The position numbers were made by a program, and so were the translations under genes. A DNA stretch of 64,000 bases from Anaeromyxobacter paludicola (lineage in GTDB: Bacteria > Myxococcota > Myxococcia > Myxococcales > Anaeromyxobacteraceae): NCBI RefSeq assembly GCF_023169965.1, contig NZ_AP025592.1, positions 1,860,001 through 1,924,000 of the forward strand, in the 5' to 3' direction. Position 1 is the stretch's first letter. Each line of letters starts with the position of its first letter. Below, piece after piece: positions 1-8,798 of this stretch. Below the pieces are notes generated by a model. The model made no database searches. It saw nothing but the letters and a program-made list of their open reading frames with translations, and had not been told where the DNA came from.

Positions 1-1653
1 GAGGCGCTCCAGCCGTTCGCGAACCAGTGGGCATTCCTCGCGGCGTTGCCTCGCATCCCTGGGACGACCGTGGAACTCGTCGCCCGGGAGGCCCACCACC
101 AGGGCCGCGTGCTCGGAGTCCGCTTCGCCGCCGTCGAAGAAGATGACTTTCCTTGGGCGCGCTCGCCATCCGGCCGCCCTCCCCCCACGAGCATCGGCGC
201 GCCACTATCAGCACCGGTACGCCTCGTACGCGGGGAGCGCCTCTTCGTTGAGAAGCATGGGATGCCTGCTGGCCTACTCACCGAACTCCGCCGCCTCGCC
301 GCATTCCAGAACCCGGAGTTCTACAAGAAGCAGGCGATGCGGCTCTCCACCAACGGAACGCCGCGCGTCCTCACCTGCGCGGAGGACCCCGGCCCGTTCC
401 TGAGCCTGCCGCGCGGATGCGAGCAAGACGTCGCGTCACTCCTCCGCGAGTGGGGCGGCGGGCTCACAGTCGAGGACCAGCGCAGTTCCGGAAGTCCTCT
501 GGATGTCGAGTTCCGCGGCGAGCTCTCCGACGTCCAGGCTCGCGCCACCGCGGCCGTCCTCCCCCACGATATCGGCATCGTCGTTGCGCCCCCGGGCACC
601 GGCAAGACCGTCCTGGGCGCAGCGCTCGTGGCGAAGCGCGGCGTGAGCACGCTGGTGCTCGTGCATCGAAAGCCCCTGCTCGAGCAGTGGGTCGCCCAGC
701 TATCGGAGTTCCTCGACATCGCCAGGAAGGAGATCGGAGTCGTTGGCGGCGGCAAGCGGCGCCCGACGGGCCGCCTTGACGTCGCGATGATCCAGAGCCT
801 GGTCCAGAAGGGCGTCGTGGACGACCTCGTGGCCTCCTACGGTCACGTGATTGTGGACGAGTGCCACCATGTCTCGGCGAGCTCATTCGAAGGCGTCCTC
901 TCGGAGGTCAAGGCGCGGTACGTCCTCGGCCTCACCGCCACGCCGAGGCGCCGCGACGGGCACGACCCCATCATCGAGATGCAACTCGGCCCGGTGCGGT
1001 TCACGGTCACCGCCAAGGCAGCGGCGCAGGCCCGGGGCTTGGCGCACCGCCTCGTCATCAGCGATACCGGATTCTCGTCCGTGTGGAAGCCAGGCGACGC
1101 CGTTCAGGATCTTTACGCCTCGATGGCGAAGGACGAAGCCAGGAACGCCCTCATCATCGACGACGTCCTTGCAGCGCTCGAGCAGGATCGCTCCCCGATC
1201 GTGCTCACCGAGCGCCGCGACCACCTCGAGTATCTGGTGGAGAAGTTGACCCCCTCCACCCCGAACCTCGTCGCCCTCCACGGCGGCCTCTCCGCGAAGC
1301 AGCGCCGCGAGGCGCTGGCCCGATTGGCGGCGATTCCGGCGGAGGTCGAGCGACTGGTCATCGCCACCGGACGTTACGTCGGTGAGGGCTTCGACGACCC
1401 GCGCCTCGACACGCTGGTGCTCGCCTTGCCGGTGGCATGGCGCGGCACCGTCGTCCAGTACGCTGGCCGGCTCCACCGTACCCACGCAGGGAAGACCGAG
1501 GTCCGCATTCACGACTACCGCGACGGCGCGGTGCCAGTGCTGGTCAGGATGCTGGACAAGAGACTCCGGGCGTACCGGGCGATCGGCTATGAGGCTGACT
1601 TCGCCGTCCCCTCGCCGACCCGCGGCGAGCACACCATCGAGTACGACGAGTAG
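1..1653 (+). CDS. TOTE conflict-system primase-helicase, C-terminal part (cut by window start)
   Basis: The frame is open from base 1, so the N-terminus lies outside the window; an internal TTG at 46 is not needed as a start. The visible 550 residues hold a superfamily 2 helicase. Walker A reads APPGTGKT, motif II is DECH and motif III is LTATP, followed by a C-terminal helicase domain with GRYVGEGFDDP and a YAGRLHRT motif VI. The segment before the helicase (NQWAFLAALPRI, then LAAFQNPEFYKKQAMR and LPRGC) matches, from memory, the linker between the archaeo-eukaryotic primase domain and the helicase in TOTE conflict proteins. These are proposed to act in conflicts with mobile elements. The family call is recognition of conserved blocks; the primase domain itself is not visible here. 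Confidence 0.75.
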   Translation, partial: EALQPFANQWAFLAALPRIPGTTVELVAREAHHQGRVLGVRFAAVEEDDFPWARSPSGRPPPTSIGAPLSAPVRLVRGERLFVEKHGMPAGLLTELRRLAAFQNPEFYKKQAMRLSTNGTPRVLTCAEDPGPFLSLPRGCEQDVASLLREWGGGLTVEDQRSSGSPLDVEFRGELSDVQARATAAVLPHDIGIVVAPPGTGKTVLGAALVAKRGVSTLVLVHRKPLLEQWVAQLSEFLDIARKEIGVVGGGKRRPTGRLDVAMIQSLVQKGVVDDLVASYGHVIVDECHHVSASSFEGVLSEVKARYVLGLTATPRRRDGHDPIIEMQLGPVRFTVTAKAAAQARGLAHRLVISDTGFSSVWKPGDAVQDLYASMAKDEARNALIIDDVLAALEQDRSPIVLTERRDHLEYLVEKLTPSTPNLVALHGGLSAKQRREALARLAAIPAEVERLVIATGRYVGEGFDDPRLDTLVLALPVAWRGTVVQYAGRLHRTHAGKTEVRIHDYRDGAVPVLVRMLDKRLRAYRAIGYEADFAVPSPTRGEHTIEYDE

Positions 1654-2064
1654 TCGAACGGGGTCATCGGCAGAAGCGGGGCCGGCGATATTGGCGCTCG
1701 ACGTCGGAGCTCGTCCTCAATCAGCGGCTCTTCGAGGATCTCCTCCCACTCCCCCGTGCCGGCCGACCTCGGCGTCGGCCGCTAGCTCGCACTGCAGCAC
1801 AACTGCCTCGGTATCGACCTCCACGGTCGGCTCACGCGCAAGCATTTCCAGCACGAACCCGCAGGTCCGCCTGGCACTCCGGGCGCTACGGTAGGAAACC
1901 GGCCGGCCAGCGGCACGTCGGTGCCAGTGCAAACGGCGAGGTGATGCTGGGGAGTACCTCCTTCGCCCAGGAAGACAGGATCCAGGGTCGCGCACGGAGC
2001 GAGCCGCCGCCGGAACCCGCCGATTTCCTTGAGCCGGCGAAGTAGATCTTGCCCTGAAAGTGGA
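1654..2064. other. No supported gene
   Basis: Short open frames exist on both strands but none has a convincing start, ribosome binding site or recognisable motif. The stretch ends at a strong inverted repeat and may be decayed integrated DNA. Confidence 0.4.
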
Positions 2065-2103
2065 GCGGCCGCTGGGGCTCTCAACAAAAACCCCAGCGGC
2101 CGC
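2065..2103. terminator. Perfect 13-bp inverted repeat, terminator-like
   Basis: GCGGCCGCTGGGG at 2065-2077 pairs exactly with CCCCAGCGGCCGC at 2091-2103 across a 13-base loop containing a run of five A (T on the minus strand). It lies immediately downstream, on the minus strand, of a tRNA 3'-end-like fragment. This is the normal place for a tRNA terminator. Confidence 0.6.
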
Positions 2104-2116
2104 GGGCGCTTAGAAA

Positions 2117-2140
2117 TCGGGGAGACAGGATTTGAACGGA
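2117..2140 (-). other. tRNA 3'-end-like fragment, possible attachment-site remnant
   Basis: On the minus strand the sequence reads as a T-loop (TTCAAATCC) followed by an acceptor-like strand ending CTCCCCGA. The 5' stem of the T-arm does not pair properly and no complete cloverleaf can be drawn upstream. It therefore looks like the 3' piece left when an element integrates at a tRNA gene. No partner copy was found in the window. Confidence 0.35.
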
Positions 2141-2347
2141 CAGTGACCACGGTTCTTTAACAGGCGAGGGCGCTTCACTTTCTCCGGATTCGCCCGTGGA
2201 CACGGTCATTTCAGCGCTCCCCTCCCCGTCTCGACCCTCCGCCGCATTCCCCTCGGATCCTCCTCCGGCGTGGAGCAGGCATGGAGCAGGCTCCGCGGGA
2301 CGAAACAGCCAGAGACGGCGGCGGACAAACCTAGACGCCCCGGTCGC

Positions 2348-2647
2348 CTACCTCCGCCAGAGCTGGTCGAATCGGGACAGCATGGTCTCGAGGTCGAACG
2401 CGGGCGCATCGGCGCGCAGGACGGCTGGCAGATCGAGAGCCAGGCCCGCCTCCACCTTGCGACGTCGGTTCGCGTCCAGGGCGAACGATCTGCCCTGACG
2501 CGCGAGCGGGCCGGCATTCCACTCGGCGGTTTCGGCCGGACGAGCAGCGGCGTCCTTGAGGACTGCGGTAATCTCCTGGACATCCCGCCGAAGGCCCCTG
2601 ATTTCCTCGATGGCCGCTCGCCAGAGGTCCTGCGCCATTCTGTCCAT
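2348..2647 (-). CDS. Small hypothetical protein, 99 aa
   Basis: Unrecognised. The start is well supported: GGGAGG lies six bases before the ATG. The N-terminal half is charged and helical, with a heptad-like run of Leu, Ile and Val (residues 5-35) suggesting a short coiled coil. The C-terminal half has acidic and leucine-rich stretches. No enzyme motif or membrane segment is visible. It lies between the tRNA-like remnant and another unknown gene, consistent with accessory DNA. Confidence 0.55.
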   Translation of the reverse strand: MDRMAQDLWRAAIEEIRGLRRDVQEITAVLKDAAARPAETAEWNAGPLARQGRSFALDANRRRKVEAGLALDLPAVLRADAPAFDLETMLSRFDQLWRR

Positions 2648-2790
2648 GCCGAACCTCCCGGTGCATTCTAATATCAGGCGTCCTGAACTACCCTGACGCG
2701 TAAGTGGCTCAAACTTCCCCGGTGACTCGATCCTCGACCTGACGAAGGTCGTAAGGAGCCAAGCGGAGCCGCCGCGAACTGGAGGAAGCT

Positions 2791-3276
2791 GTGAAGTCTA
2801 AGAGGGACGCCAGGGCCATCAGGGCATCGAACAGGTCGGTATACGAGTTGGCCCACGACTACGACCAGCGCGCAGAAATGCCCGTGACGCCCGAAGAGGC
2901 GGCCCGGGCCGGCCGCGACGCTCTCGTCGTCGCCCGCCAGCTTCTCGCGGCGCACGTCAAGGCGCCCTCGAATACGGGCAAGATGCGGCTCAGGGCTGCG
3001 GCCGCTCTCATCTGGCTGGCACTCCTGAGCGCCTGTCAGGTCGTCATCCTTCGCCGGAGCAACCGGGATAGACCGGATGGCGGACCCAAAGATGTCGAGG
3101 ACGCGATGGACCTTGCGCGCACGAAACGAGAACGCGACGCCGCGTGGAACGCCCACACGGCCATGTCGGCCCTCTACGTCCAGGGATTCAGTAGAGAAGA
3201 CATCGACCCGAGGCGGATCACCTACTGGCTAAGAACCGCACAGGCGGCGCTTCGCGCCGTAGCCCGCGGCAGCTGA
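2791..3276 (+). CDS. Hypothetical protein, 161 aa
   Basis: Unrecognised. It starts with GTG preceded by GGAGG at good spacing. The N-terminal 65 residues are polar and rich in Arg, Ala and Glu. Residues about 67-86 form a hydrophobic Leu/Ala segment that could be a single membrane helix, followed by a charged C-terminal domain of about 75 residues. The Cys in that hydrophobic stretch is not at a normal lipobox position. No function can be assigned. Confidence 0.5.
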   Translation: MKSKRDARAIRASNRSVYELAHDYDQRAEMPVTPEEAARAGRDALVVARQLLAAHVKAPSNTGKMRLRAAAALIWLALLSACQVVILRRSNRDRPDGGPKDVEDAMDLARTKRERDAAWNAHTAMSALYVQGFSREDIDPRRITYWLRTAQAALRAVARGS

Positions 3277-3424
3277 ACGAGAGAGTCGAGCGGAAGGCAG
3301 CTGCGTAGGGCGTCGCGGAGGCCATAGTAACCAACTTAGAACCTGCAGCCCCTTGGTCCCGAAAAGTGCATGAGGGCGTCCGATACGGTCGGCCCGCCTC
3401 GGATGGCGTCGGAAGTAGCCGATT

Positions 3425-3691
3425 TTGTTGAGATCGACTCTGGCGCCGGATCCGATACAGCCGGCCCAAAATGGATACGTTGTGCCAGCCTTAGGCACAA
3501 TCCAGGCACACTGGAACCCGAGTACGTCACCCTCGTTTTCGACTGTGCCGCAGGTCGCAGCGCTGCTCCAGGTCTGCCGCGCGACCGTCCACAAGCTGAT
3601 CGATCGCGGCGATCTGCAGCACGTGAGGGTGTCGGGAGCCATCAGGGTGCCGGTTCGGGCTCTGAGGGCCTACCTCGAGCGTCGGAAGTGA
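3425..3691 (+). CDS. Excisionase-like helix-turn-helix DNA-binding protein
   Basis: The C-terminal half is a typical MerR/excisionase-type HTH: a TVPQVAALLQVC recognition region, then ATVHKLIDRGDL, then a strand reading VRVSGAIRVPVRAL and a terminal YLERRK. These small proteins usually direct recombination or bind operators in integrative elements. The TTG start at 3425 is weak and a GTG at 3482 would give a more usual length. No integrase follows, so the element, if there was one, is incomplete. Confidence 0.6.
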   Translation: MLRSTLAPDPIQPAQNGYVVPALGTIQAHWNPSTSPSFSTVPQVAALLQVCRATVHKLIDRGDLQHVRVSGAIRVPVRALRAYLERRK

Positions 3692-3872
3692 CTCGAGTCG
3701 CAGGTTCGAATTCGAATCGGGGGTCCGCAACTGCCCTCGCAGATCCCCGCTCCTGAGCCGCTCTCACTGTTCGTGCCGAGGTTGCGCCTCGGAGCGCGCG
3801 GTTCTGACCGCGGTGGCGCTGGAAGCGCCCGCATTCTGTAGCGAGGCGTTCCGGTCACTGGCGCGGATCCCG

Positions 3873-6494
3873 TTACGCCGACACCTTCACCCGCTCGATC
3901 TCTCGTACGAAGATGGGAGATAGACCGACTCGGTCCCAAGGTTCGGCAGCCAGCCACTTCTTCGCTTCCACCCGCGTCATGTCCTGGTTGACGCTGCGCT
4001 GGGCGACAACGCTCGCAGTCGTTCGCGACAAGCCTAGGCCGACAAGGTTCACCATCGTCTTCGATGCTGCACCGAGCTCCAAGAACAGAGGGAGCGCCGG
4101 GATGCGCTCGACAAGAGAGGCGTGCCCCGTCCGCTGGAATGCGGCGGCTAGAAGGTCGGTGTAGCAGGCCGTGTACTTCACCAGCCGAAAGCGCAGCTCG
4201 TTTTCGATGTCTTCGAGTACGTCCCGAATGACTGTTGGAACATTAAACCCGCGCTTTGCCTTCTTCTCTCGGAACTTGATCGCGCCGTCGATCATCTCCG
4301 GGAGCGGAGTCCCCCGCATCCACCGCAGAGCGAAAGGAGCGAAATAGGTGTGCGACTTGTCGTCTCGCCGTTTCTTCTCGAAATAATTATGTATGCGCTT
4401 GATGATGGCGATCAGGCCCTGATGCGCCTCATCCCACTGCCTCAGTGGGTGGACAGGCATGTACCGCTCAGGGCCGTTTGTGCTGATGCCGTCCAATAGG
4501 TACTCGAACATCTCTTGCTGCCGGAACACAGACACCGTGATGTGCTTGTGCGTGATCTCGACGGGGACGGTCATGGCTACCGCAACTTTCGTCACGGCAC
4601 TGGCGATTCGGTTCCGCACTGGTTGCGCTTCCAAGTCCGGGAACACACGGTCGAGCGCCGCGGCAAGCCCCCCTTGGCGGGCCGCGTTGACGAGCTTCAC
4701 GAATGCGCCTTCTGCGCCTTGGTGCTTACCTGATGGATGGTCGCGGTCTTGAATGAATTCCAGCAACTGATCCGTCTTCGTCTTTAGCGTGCTCTCGAAC
4801 GAGGGCGTAACGATCTCGTCGCGGTCTCCGTTCAGGGGTTTGCCCTTCCATCTTGCGTAGTCAATAAGATGGACGTGCCCGGCGAATTCTCGCCCCATCC
4901 GGCCGGCTCGGCCCGCTAGGTTCCAAAAATCTAGCGCCGAAACAGGTTCATCTTCGGCGGATCCCCACTCTCTTCCCTTCGTGGGATTGTAGAGGAAGAG
5001 ATTCTTGGCGGGGAGATTCACGCCGTGAAGCAGCGTGCTCGTACACACCAAGACATCGAGCTTCGACTCATCGAAGTAGTCTTCGACCGTTCGCCGTATG
5101 ATGGCTGGCATGTTGCCATAGTGGAACCCGACTCCGGCTCGGACCGCGTCAGCAAGTGGATACTGCGCATGAACGTGGGCTTGAACGAAATCCGCAAACT
5201 CATCTCGGGCCTTCTGAAGCTCCAACGTCGCAGGCTTTCCATAAGTCTGTGTGAGTTGCCGAAGCATGCCAGCGAGCTTCTCGCACCCCGCCTTGCCGCT
5301 CGCGTACACAAGGCTCTTGTTCCCTCCCCCGAAGAAGTAGGTAATGGCAGCGAGCGTCTGTTCCTCCCCGAGCAATTGGAGTGGCAGCTTTCTAATCCCC
5401 AACGACTCGCGGACGCCACGCAACTCCGTGCTAACCGAAACTTCATCAGTGCGAACCGCGTCGGTATCGAGGAAGAGCAGGTGCTGCGCTACAGGCCGCT
5501 CGGGCGGTGCCAGCGCGACTACGTCTGCTCGCTGGAACACTCTTCCGAAGACGGCCGGATTCTTCGTGTGCGGAGAACCGAACAGGAGCTGCATATTCGG
5601 TGCGCGCGCCAACATCTCCTCGATCACCGTCTGAAGAATTACTCCGCGAGATGGCTCCGAGATGAGGTGAGCTTCGTCGATGACCGCCAAGTCGAAGCGC
5701 AACTTGGGCGCAGCTTCGAGCAAAATCTGAAGGCGTTCCTGAGTGACAACGTAGATCCCTGCGTCGATCCCTAGCTCCACTGGCGCCACAGGCACGGTGA
5801 CAACGGGCAGAACGGCAGCATGTATCGCCGCGGCCGTGTCGAGCAGATCCGAAGAGACCTCGTTCACTAGCGCCCGGGTAGGAACGACATAGACCCCCCA
5901 TCTGCCACTTCCCGGCGCCAGGGATGTAACGAGATACCGACCCAGCGCGTATGACTTCCCGGCGGAGGTCGGGGCAGAGACGGCAGCGGATTGGCCATCA
6001 CGAAGAACCCGCCACAGATCACGCTGAAAATCCGTCAATGTCAGCTTCATACCGTCCGCGACCTGAACGGAGTTGGTTTGTGCATGGCCCTCCAGCTCGA
6101 GCCACGCAGGCAGCGGCATGTTCTTTCCCCGCGCCTTGGCCGGCACGCCTTTGAGAAGGAAGTCAGCAGCGGGAAAGTTTCCGAGCCGTCCGAAGACGAA
6201 GTGAACGAGATCTCGGAGTGGTCCCGATACTGCTTCGTTCCGACAGTGGACGGTCCAGGCAGCGATACAAATTCGGTACGCGGACTCTCTTAGCGCGATG
6301 TCAGACGAGGCGGCGAAAATCGCCGCGCTTTGAAGAAGACGCCCCAGGGCTGCTTCATCAACCCCGTTGCGTTGCCCTTCCGCCACTTGGCCGGCGCCAC
6401 GCACTTCGATGGCAATCGCGGCCCGCTCCAATGAGCGGTACTCCGCATGGAACTGAGCGCGGCCCCATACCTGCCGACATAGCTCCTCGATCAC
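3873..6494 (-). CDS. hamB: Hachiman helicase HamB
   Basis: This is a superfamily 2 (Ski2-like) helicase of 873 residues, the effector-partner helicase of the Hachiman anti-phage system. Walker A APTSAGKS lies at 174-181, DEAH in AVIDEAHLIS near 272, and motif VI NLAGRAGRMG in the second RecA domain. A long C-terminal region without other recognisable motifs follows. The start is the GTG at 6494, which overlaps the hamA stop as GTGA; a longer frame to 6623 would run 133 bases into hamA and is unlikely. HamB is known to survey DNA and restrain HamA until damaged or phage DNA is met. Both genes form one translationally coupled unit. Confidence 0.85.
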   Translation of the reverse strand: MIEELCRQVWGRAQFHAEYRSLERAAIAIEVRGAGQVAEGQRNGVDEAALGRLLQSAAIFAASSDIALRESAYRICIAAWTVHCRNEAVSGPLRDLVHFVFGRLGNFPAADFLLKGVPAKARGKNMPLPAWLELEGHAQTNSVQVADGMKLTLTDFQRDLWRVLRDGQSAAVSAPTSAGKSYALGRYLVTSLAPGSGRWGVYVVPTRALVNEVSSDLLDTAAAIHAAVLPVVTVPVAPVELGIDAGIYVVTQERLQILLEAAPKLRFDLAVIDEAHLISEPSRGVILQTVIEEMLARAPNMQLLFGSPHTKNPAVFGRVFQRADVVALAPPERPVAQHLLFLDTDAVRTDEVSVSTELRGVRESLGIRKLPLQLLGEEQTLAAITYFFGGGNKSLVYASGKAGCEKLAGMLRQLTQTYGKPATLELQKARDEFADFVQAHVHAQYPLADAVRAGVGFHYGNMPAIIRRTVEDYFDESKLDVLVCTSTLLHGVNLPAKNLFLYNPTKGREWGSAEDEPVSALDFWNLAGRAGRMGREFAGHVHLIDYARWKGKPLNGDRDEIVTPSFESTLKTKTDQLLEFIQDRDHPSGKHQGAEGAFVKLVNAARQGGLAAALDRVFPDLEAQPVRNRIASAVTKVAVAMTVPVEITHKHITVSVFRQQEMFEYLLDGISTNGPERYMPVHPLRQWDEAHQGLIAIIKRIHNYFEKKRRDDKSHTYFAPFALRWMRGTPLPEMIDGAIKFREKKAKRGFNVPTVIRDVLEDIENELRFRLVKYTACYTDLLAAAFQRTGHASLVERIPALPLFLELGAASKTMVNLVGLGLSRTTASVVAQRSVNQDMTRVEAKKWLAAEPWDRVGLSPIFVREIERVKVSA

Positions 6495-7591
6495 CGAATT
6501 ACCCCGAGCTGCCGCAGGAACGCCTTCCGGAGAGCGAGCACGCTCGGGACCGGCAGCAAGAAGAGATGCACTGACAGATGATCTAGCTTCGCTGCACTGA
6601 GTTTCGCGGCGAACGCCTTGCACGCCTCGGCCGCTGCTTCTTTGTATCGCGCGACAAGCACTGCATCACGCTTATCTGCTGGGACCTTCGCCAAACCATC
6701 GAATAGGCGCTTATGATCGTACGACACCAGACAAGCGTAGGTCTCTTCGCGCTGGTTGGAGCATTCGTCGTATGGGTCGAAGTACTGCAACAAGGCTTTG
6801 CGGAGCGCTTCGTCCGTCACGTTCAGGTGCGCTCGAATGATGTCGATCTCGCGCCCGCGCTGCGTCTGTCCCTGTTCTTCTTTGACGAACTTGGCAAGAG
6901 AGTCGCACACGCTGGACAGCGCACCGTTCAGGTTCTTCTTCAGCTTTGACTCACCCCAGAGGATCCGAAGGGTTGCAGCGCGAGAACCGACAGTCGCGTG
7001 AATGCTGTCCGCGCCATGCAGATGCATCGAGGTGCTGGTCTTCAGGTACATCTTGCACGCGATCTGGGGTGCCCCGACAACCCCCTCGAGGAAGACGAAC
7101 AGGATTAGTTCGCCCGGTTCGCCTGTACTCTTGCGACTCTTCTTGGCCTTTACGAACAGATTGCGCGCTTGATCAACCAACTCGGCCAGATATCGATGAT
7201 CGCGCGTGGCGTCATACTGCTGTTCCAGCCGCTCACGCTCGGAGCGCGGCACACAGAACGGTATCGCATGGTAGTAGAGAAACGTTGCAAGCTCCTCCAA
7301 CGCCCACGCTCCGTCCGCCGCGAGAGCCGGATAGAAGAAGGTCCCTGCGACGTTGATGTGTGGTTCTTTCCACTCGTACGCGACCTGGCGAAAGCGCACG
7401 CCAAGTCCATCGTATTTCCCGTGGATAGCTGCGCGAAGTTGTTCCGCCAGCTCCGCCATCTCGTCTGGATACACCATCGGAGCAGATCCGTCCAAAATTG
7501 CTGCTCCCCAACGAGCGTAGTCTAGCGACCCACCGTAAACCGGCACACTCGCACCTTCTGTAAGCGCGGACGCCAGAACATGAAGGCTCAC
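6491..7591 (-). CDS. hamA: Hachiman nuclease HamA (DUF1837)
   Basis: At 366 residues it matches the DUF1837 family. The C-terminal half carries a PD-(D/E)XK nuclease core: GELILFVFLEG at 160-170, KTSTSMHLHGADSIH with Asp195, then WGESKL with Glu214 and Lys216. HamA is the DNA-degrading subunit of Hachiman and is held in check by HamB, encoded just downstream with a four-base overlap. The assigned start is GTG at 7591; no strong ribosome binding site is seen there, so the N-terminus is uncertain by some residues. It is the first gene of the operon. Confidence 0.85.
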   Translation of the reverse strand: MSLHVLASALTEGASVPVYGGSLDYARWGAAILDGSAPMVYPDEMAELAEQLRAAIHGKYDGLGVRFRQVAYEWKEPHINVAGTFFYPALAADGAWALEELATFLYYHAIPFCVPRSERERLEQQYDATRDHRYLAELVDQARNLFVKAKKSRKSTGEPGELILFVFLEGVVGAPQIACKMYLKTSTSMHLHGADSIHATVGSRAATLRILWGESKLKKNLNGALSSVCDSLAKFVKEEQGQTQRGREIDIIRAHLNVTDEALRKALLQYFDPYDECSNQREETYACLVSYDHKRLFDGLAKVPADKRDAVLVARYKEAAAEACKAFAAKLSAAKLDHLSVHLFLLPVPSVLALRKAFLRQLGVIR

Positions 7592-7998
7592 CGCTCGCGA
7601 ACACCCGGCGACGGGCTCGCAGCTGCACCGCCCAGGAGTCCCAGTTCGCTTGAAGCCCGGGGGGGCCGCGGCCCTAGGGTCGCCGGTCCCCTCGCGCTAG
7701 ACGAAGCGCGCCCGCCGCCGGCGTTTCATGCCTACCGTGCAGCGGACGGCGAGGTGCGCTCCCCAGGGCCGGGGGGCAGCGGCGCGCGGGCACCTCGCGG
7801 TCGCGCACTCGCGGGCGAACGACCTCGACTCGGTCCAGTGGGCTGGCGCCGCGACGCACCGGGGCCACCCTGTACCTAGGTGCCCGGGAGGAACGGGAGC
7901 AACCGACGTCCTCGGCGCGACAGCAAGACGACCGCTTCGCTGTCACCACTACGGCTGCAGCGACGCTGGGCTCGCTGTGGTCGCGGGGAGCGCTCGCG
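7592..7998. other. No supported gene
   Basis: This stretch between the Hachiman operon and the dapF remnant has long high-GC open frames but none with a family resemblance. It may contain the decayed 5' part of the dapF-like gene in changing frames. Confidence 0.4.
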
Positions 7999-8256
7999 GT
8001 GAACGCGACGTTCGTCCGAGAGGTCGAGCCAGGCAGGCTCGCCGCGCGAACGTTCGAGCGCGGTGTGGGCGAGACCCGCTCCTGCGGCACGGGCGCGATC
8101 GCCGCGGTCCTCGCCGTCGCAGCCCGGCAGACCGCGGACGGCGCGTGGTGCCACCGGGTCGAGTTTACGTCGGGTGAGGCCCTCACGGTACGGCATTGTG
8201 CGGACCTCGCCGCCTTCGAGCTGACCGGCAGGATGCTGCGCCTTGGTCAGCGCTGA
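7999..8256 (+). pseudogene. C-terminal remnant of a diaminopimelate epimerase (dapF-like)
   Basis: The 85-residue frame contains RTFERGVGET followed by RSCGTGA, the second catalytic-cysteine signature of DapF-type epimerases, and ends with a typical terminal beta segment. An intact enzyme has about 270-280 residues in two mirror domains; the first domain with its own catalytic Cys is missing upstream. The fragment is therefore a gene remnant. It could have come in with, or been truncated by, the neighbouring Hachiman insertion. Confidence 0.6.
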
Positions 8257-8585
8257 GGGCGGGAGGCTGCGTGGGGAACGTGAGCGAGGGTCGCAAAGCC
8301 AGCCGCGCGCCAGCCCCGGGGCGACCACGTCCCCCTGCTTCGCTCGCTGCCGCTCCTCGAGCTCGCACGCCGCGTGCTACGTCGCCGTGCGCCCGACTGG
8401 ACTTGATCAAGCCCAGAGTTTCCTCGCCGCCGTCCATGTCGCCTGCCTCTGGATGTGGCTCGTCGATTGAGGACCACCCCTAGGCCGCCCGGGCTGCTCG
8501 CATTGGCTCCCTTCGCCACCCGCCAGGGGTGCCCCGGATCGTTCGCGCGAGGAGCGCCCTCGCTTCGGGCGTGAGGGGCATGCGC
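8257..8585. other. No supported gene
   Basis: High-GC stretch between the dapF remnant and a small minus-strand gene. No motif, ribosome binding site or repeat stands out. Confidence 0.4.
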
Positions 8586-8780
8586 TTAGGAGACGATCAG
8601 CGTCGGGAGTTGGTTGCCCGAGCCGACGATACGGCCCGTGTGGTCGCGGGTCTTGTCGTCCTTCGGATCGTACGTGCCGCGCAGCCTGCCGCTCGCGTCG
8701 CGGCCCTCGAACTTTCCGTTCCCGACCTGCTTTACCTTCCCGAGCATTCGCCCGGTTCTGTCACGGAGCACCTGTTCCAT
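8586..8780 (-). CDS. Small beta-repeat protein, 64 aa
   Basis: The ATG is preceded by GGGAGG at suitable spacing. The sequence is built of short repeats around G-R/K-x-x-G (DRTGRMLGKV, ASGRLRGTYD, HTGRIVGSGN), the pattern of small beta-propeller or beta-flower proteins found widely in bacteria. No catalytic residues are evident. It lies directly downstream of the EcsC-family gene on the same strand and may be cotranscribed with it. Confidence 0.6.
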   Translation of the reverse strand: MEQVLRDRTGRMLGKVKQVGNGKFEGRDASGRLRGTYDPKDDKTRDHTGRIVGSGNQLPTLIVS

Positions 8781-8798
8781 CGAGCATCCTCCCGTTGT

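Noticed and set aside
3692-3740. A tRNA-like stretch with GTTCGAATTCGAA after the excisionase-like gene
   Set aside because: The T-arm does not pair and the motif is mostly a short palindrome. It is too weak to call an attachment site or tRNA.
6495-6623. Extended N-terminus for HamB (start at 6623)
   Set aside because: It would overlap hamA by 133 bases. The GTG at 6494 overlaps the hamA stop by the usual four bases and gives a normal start.
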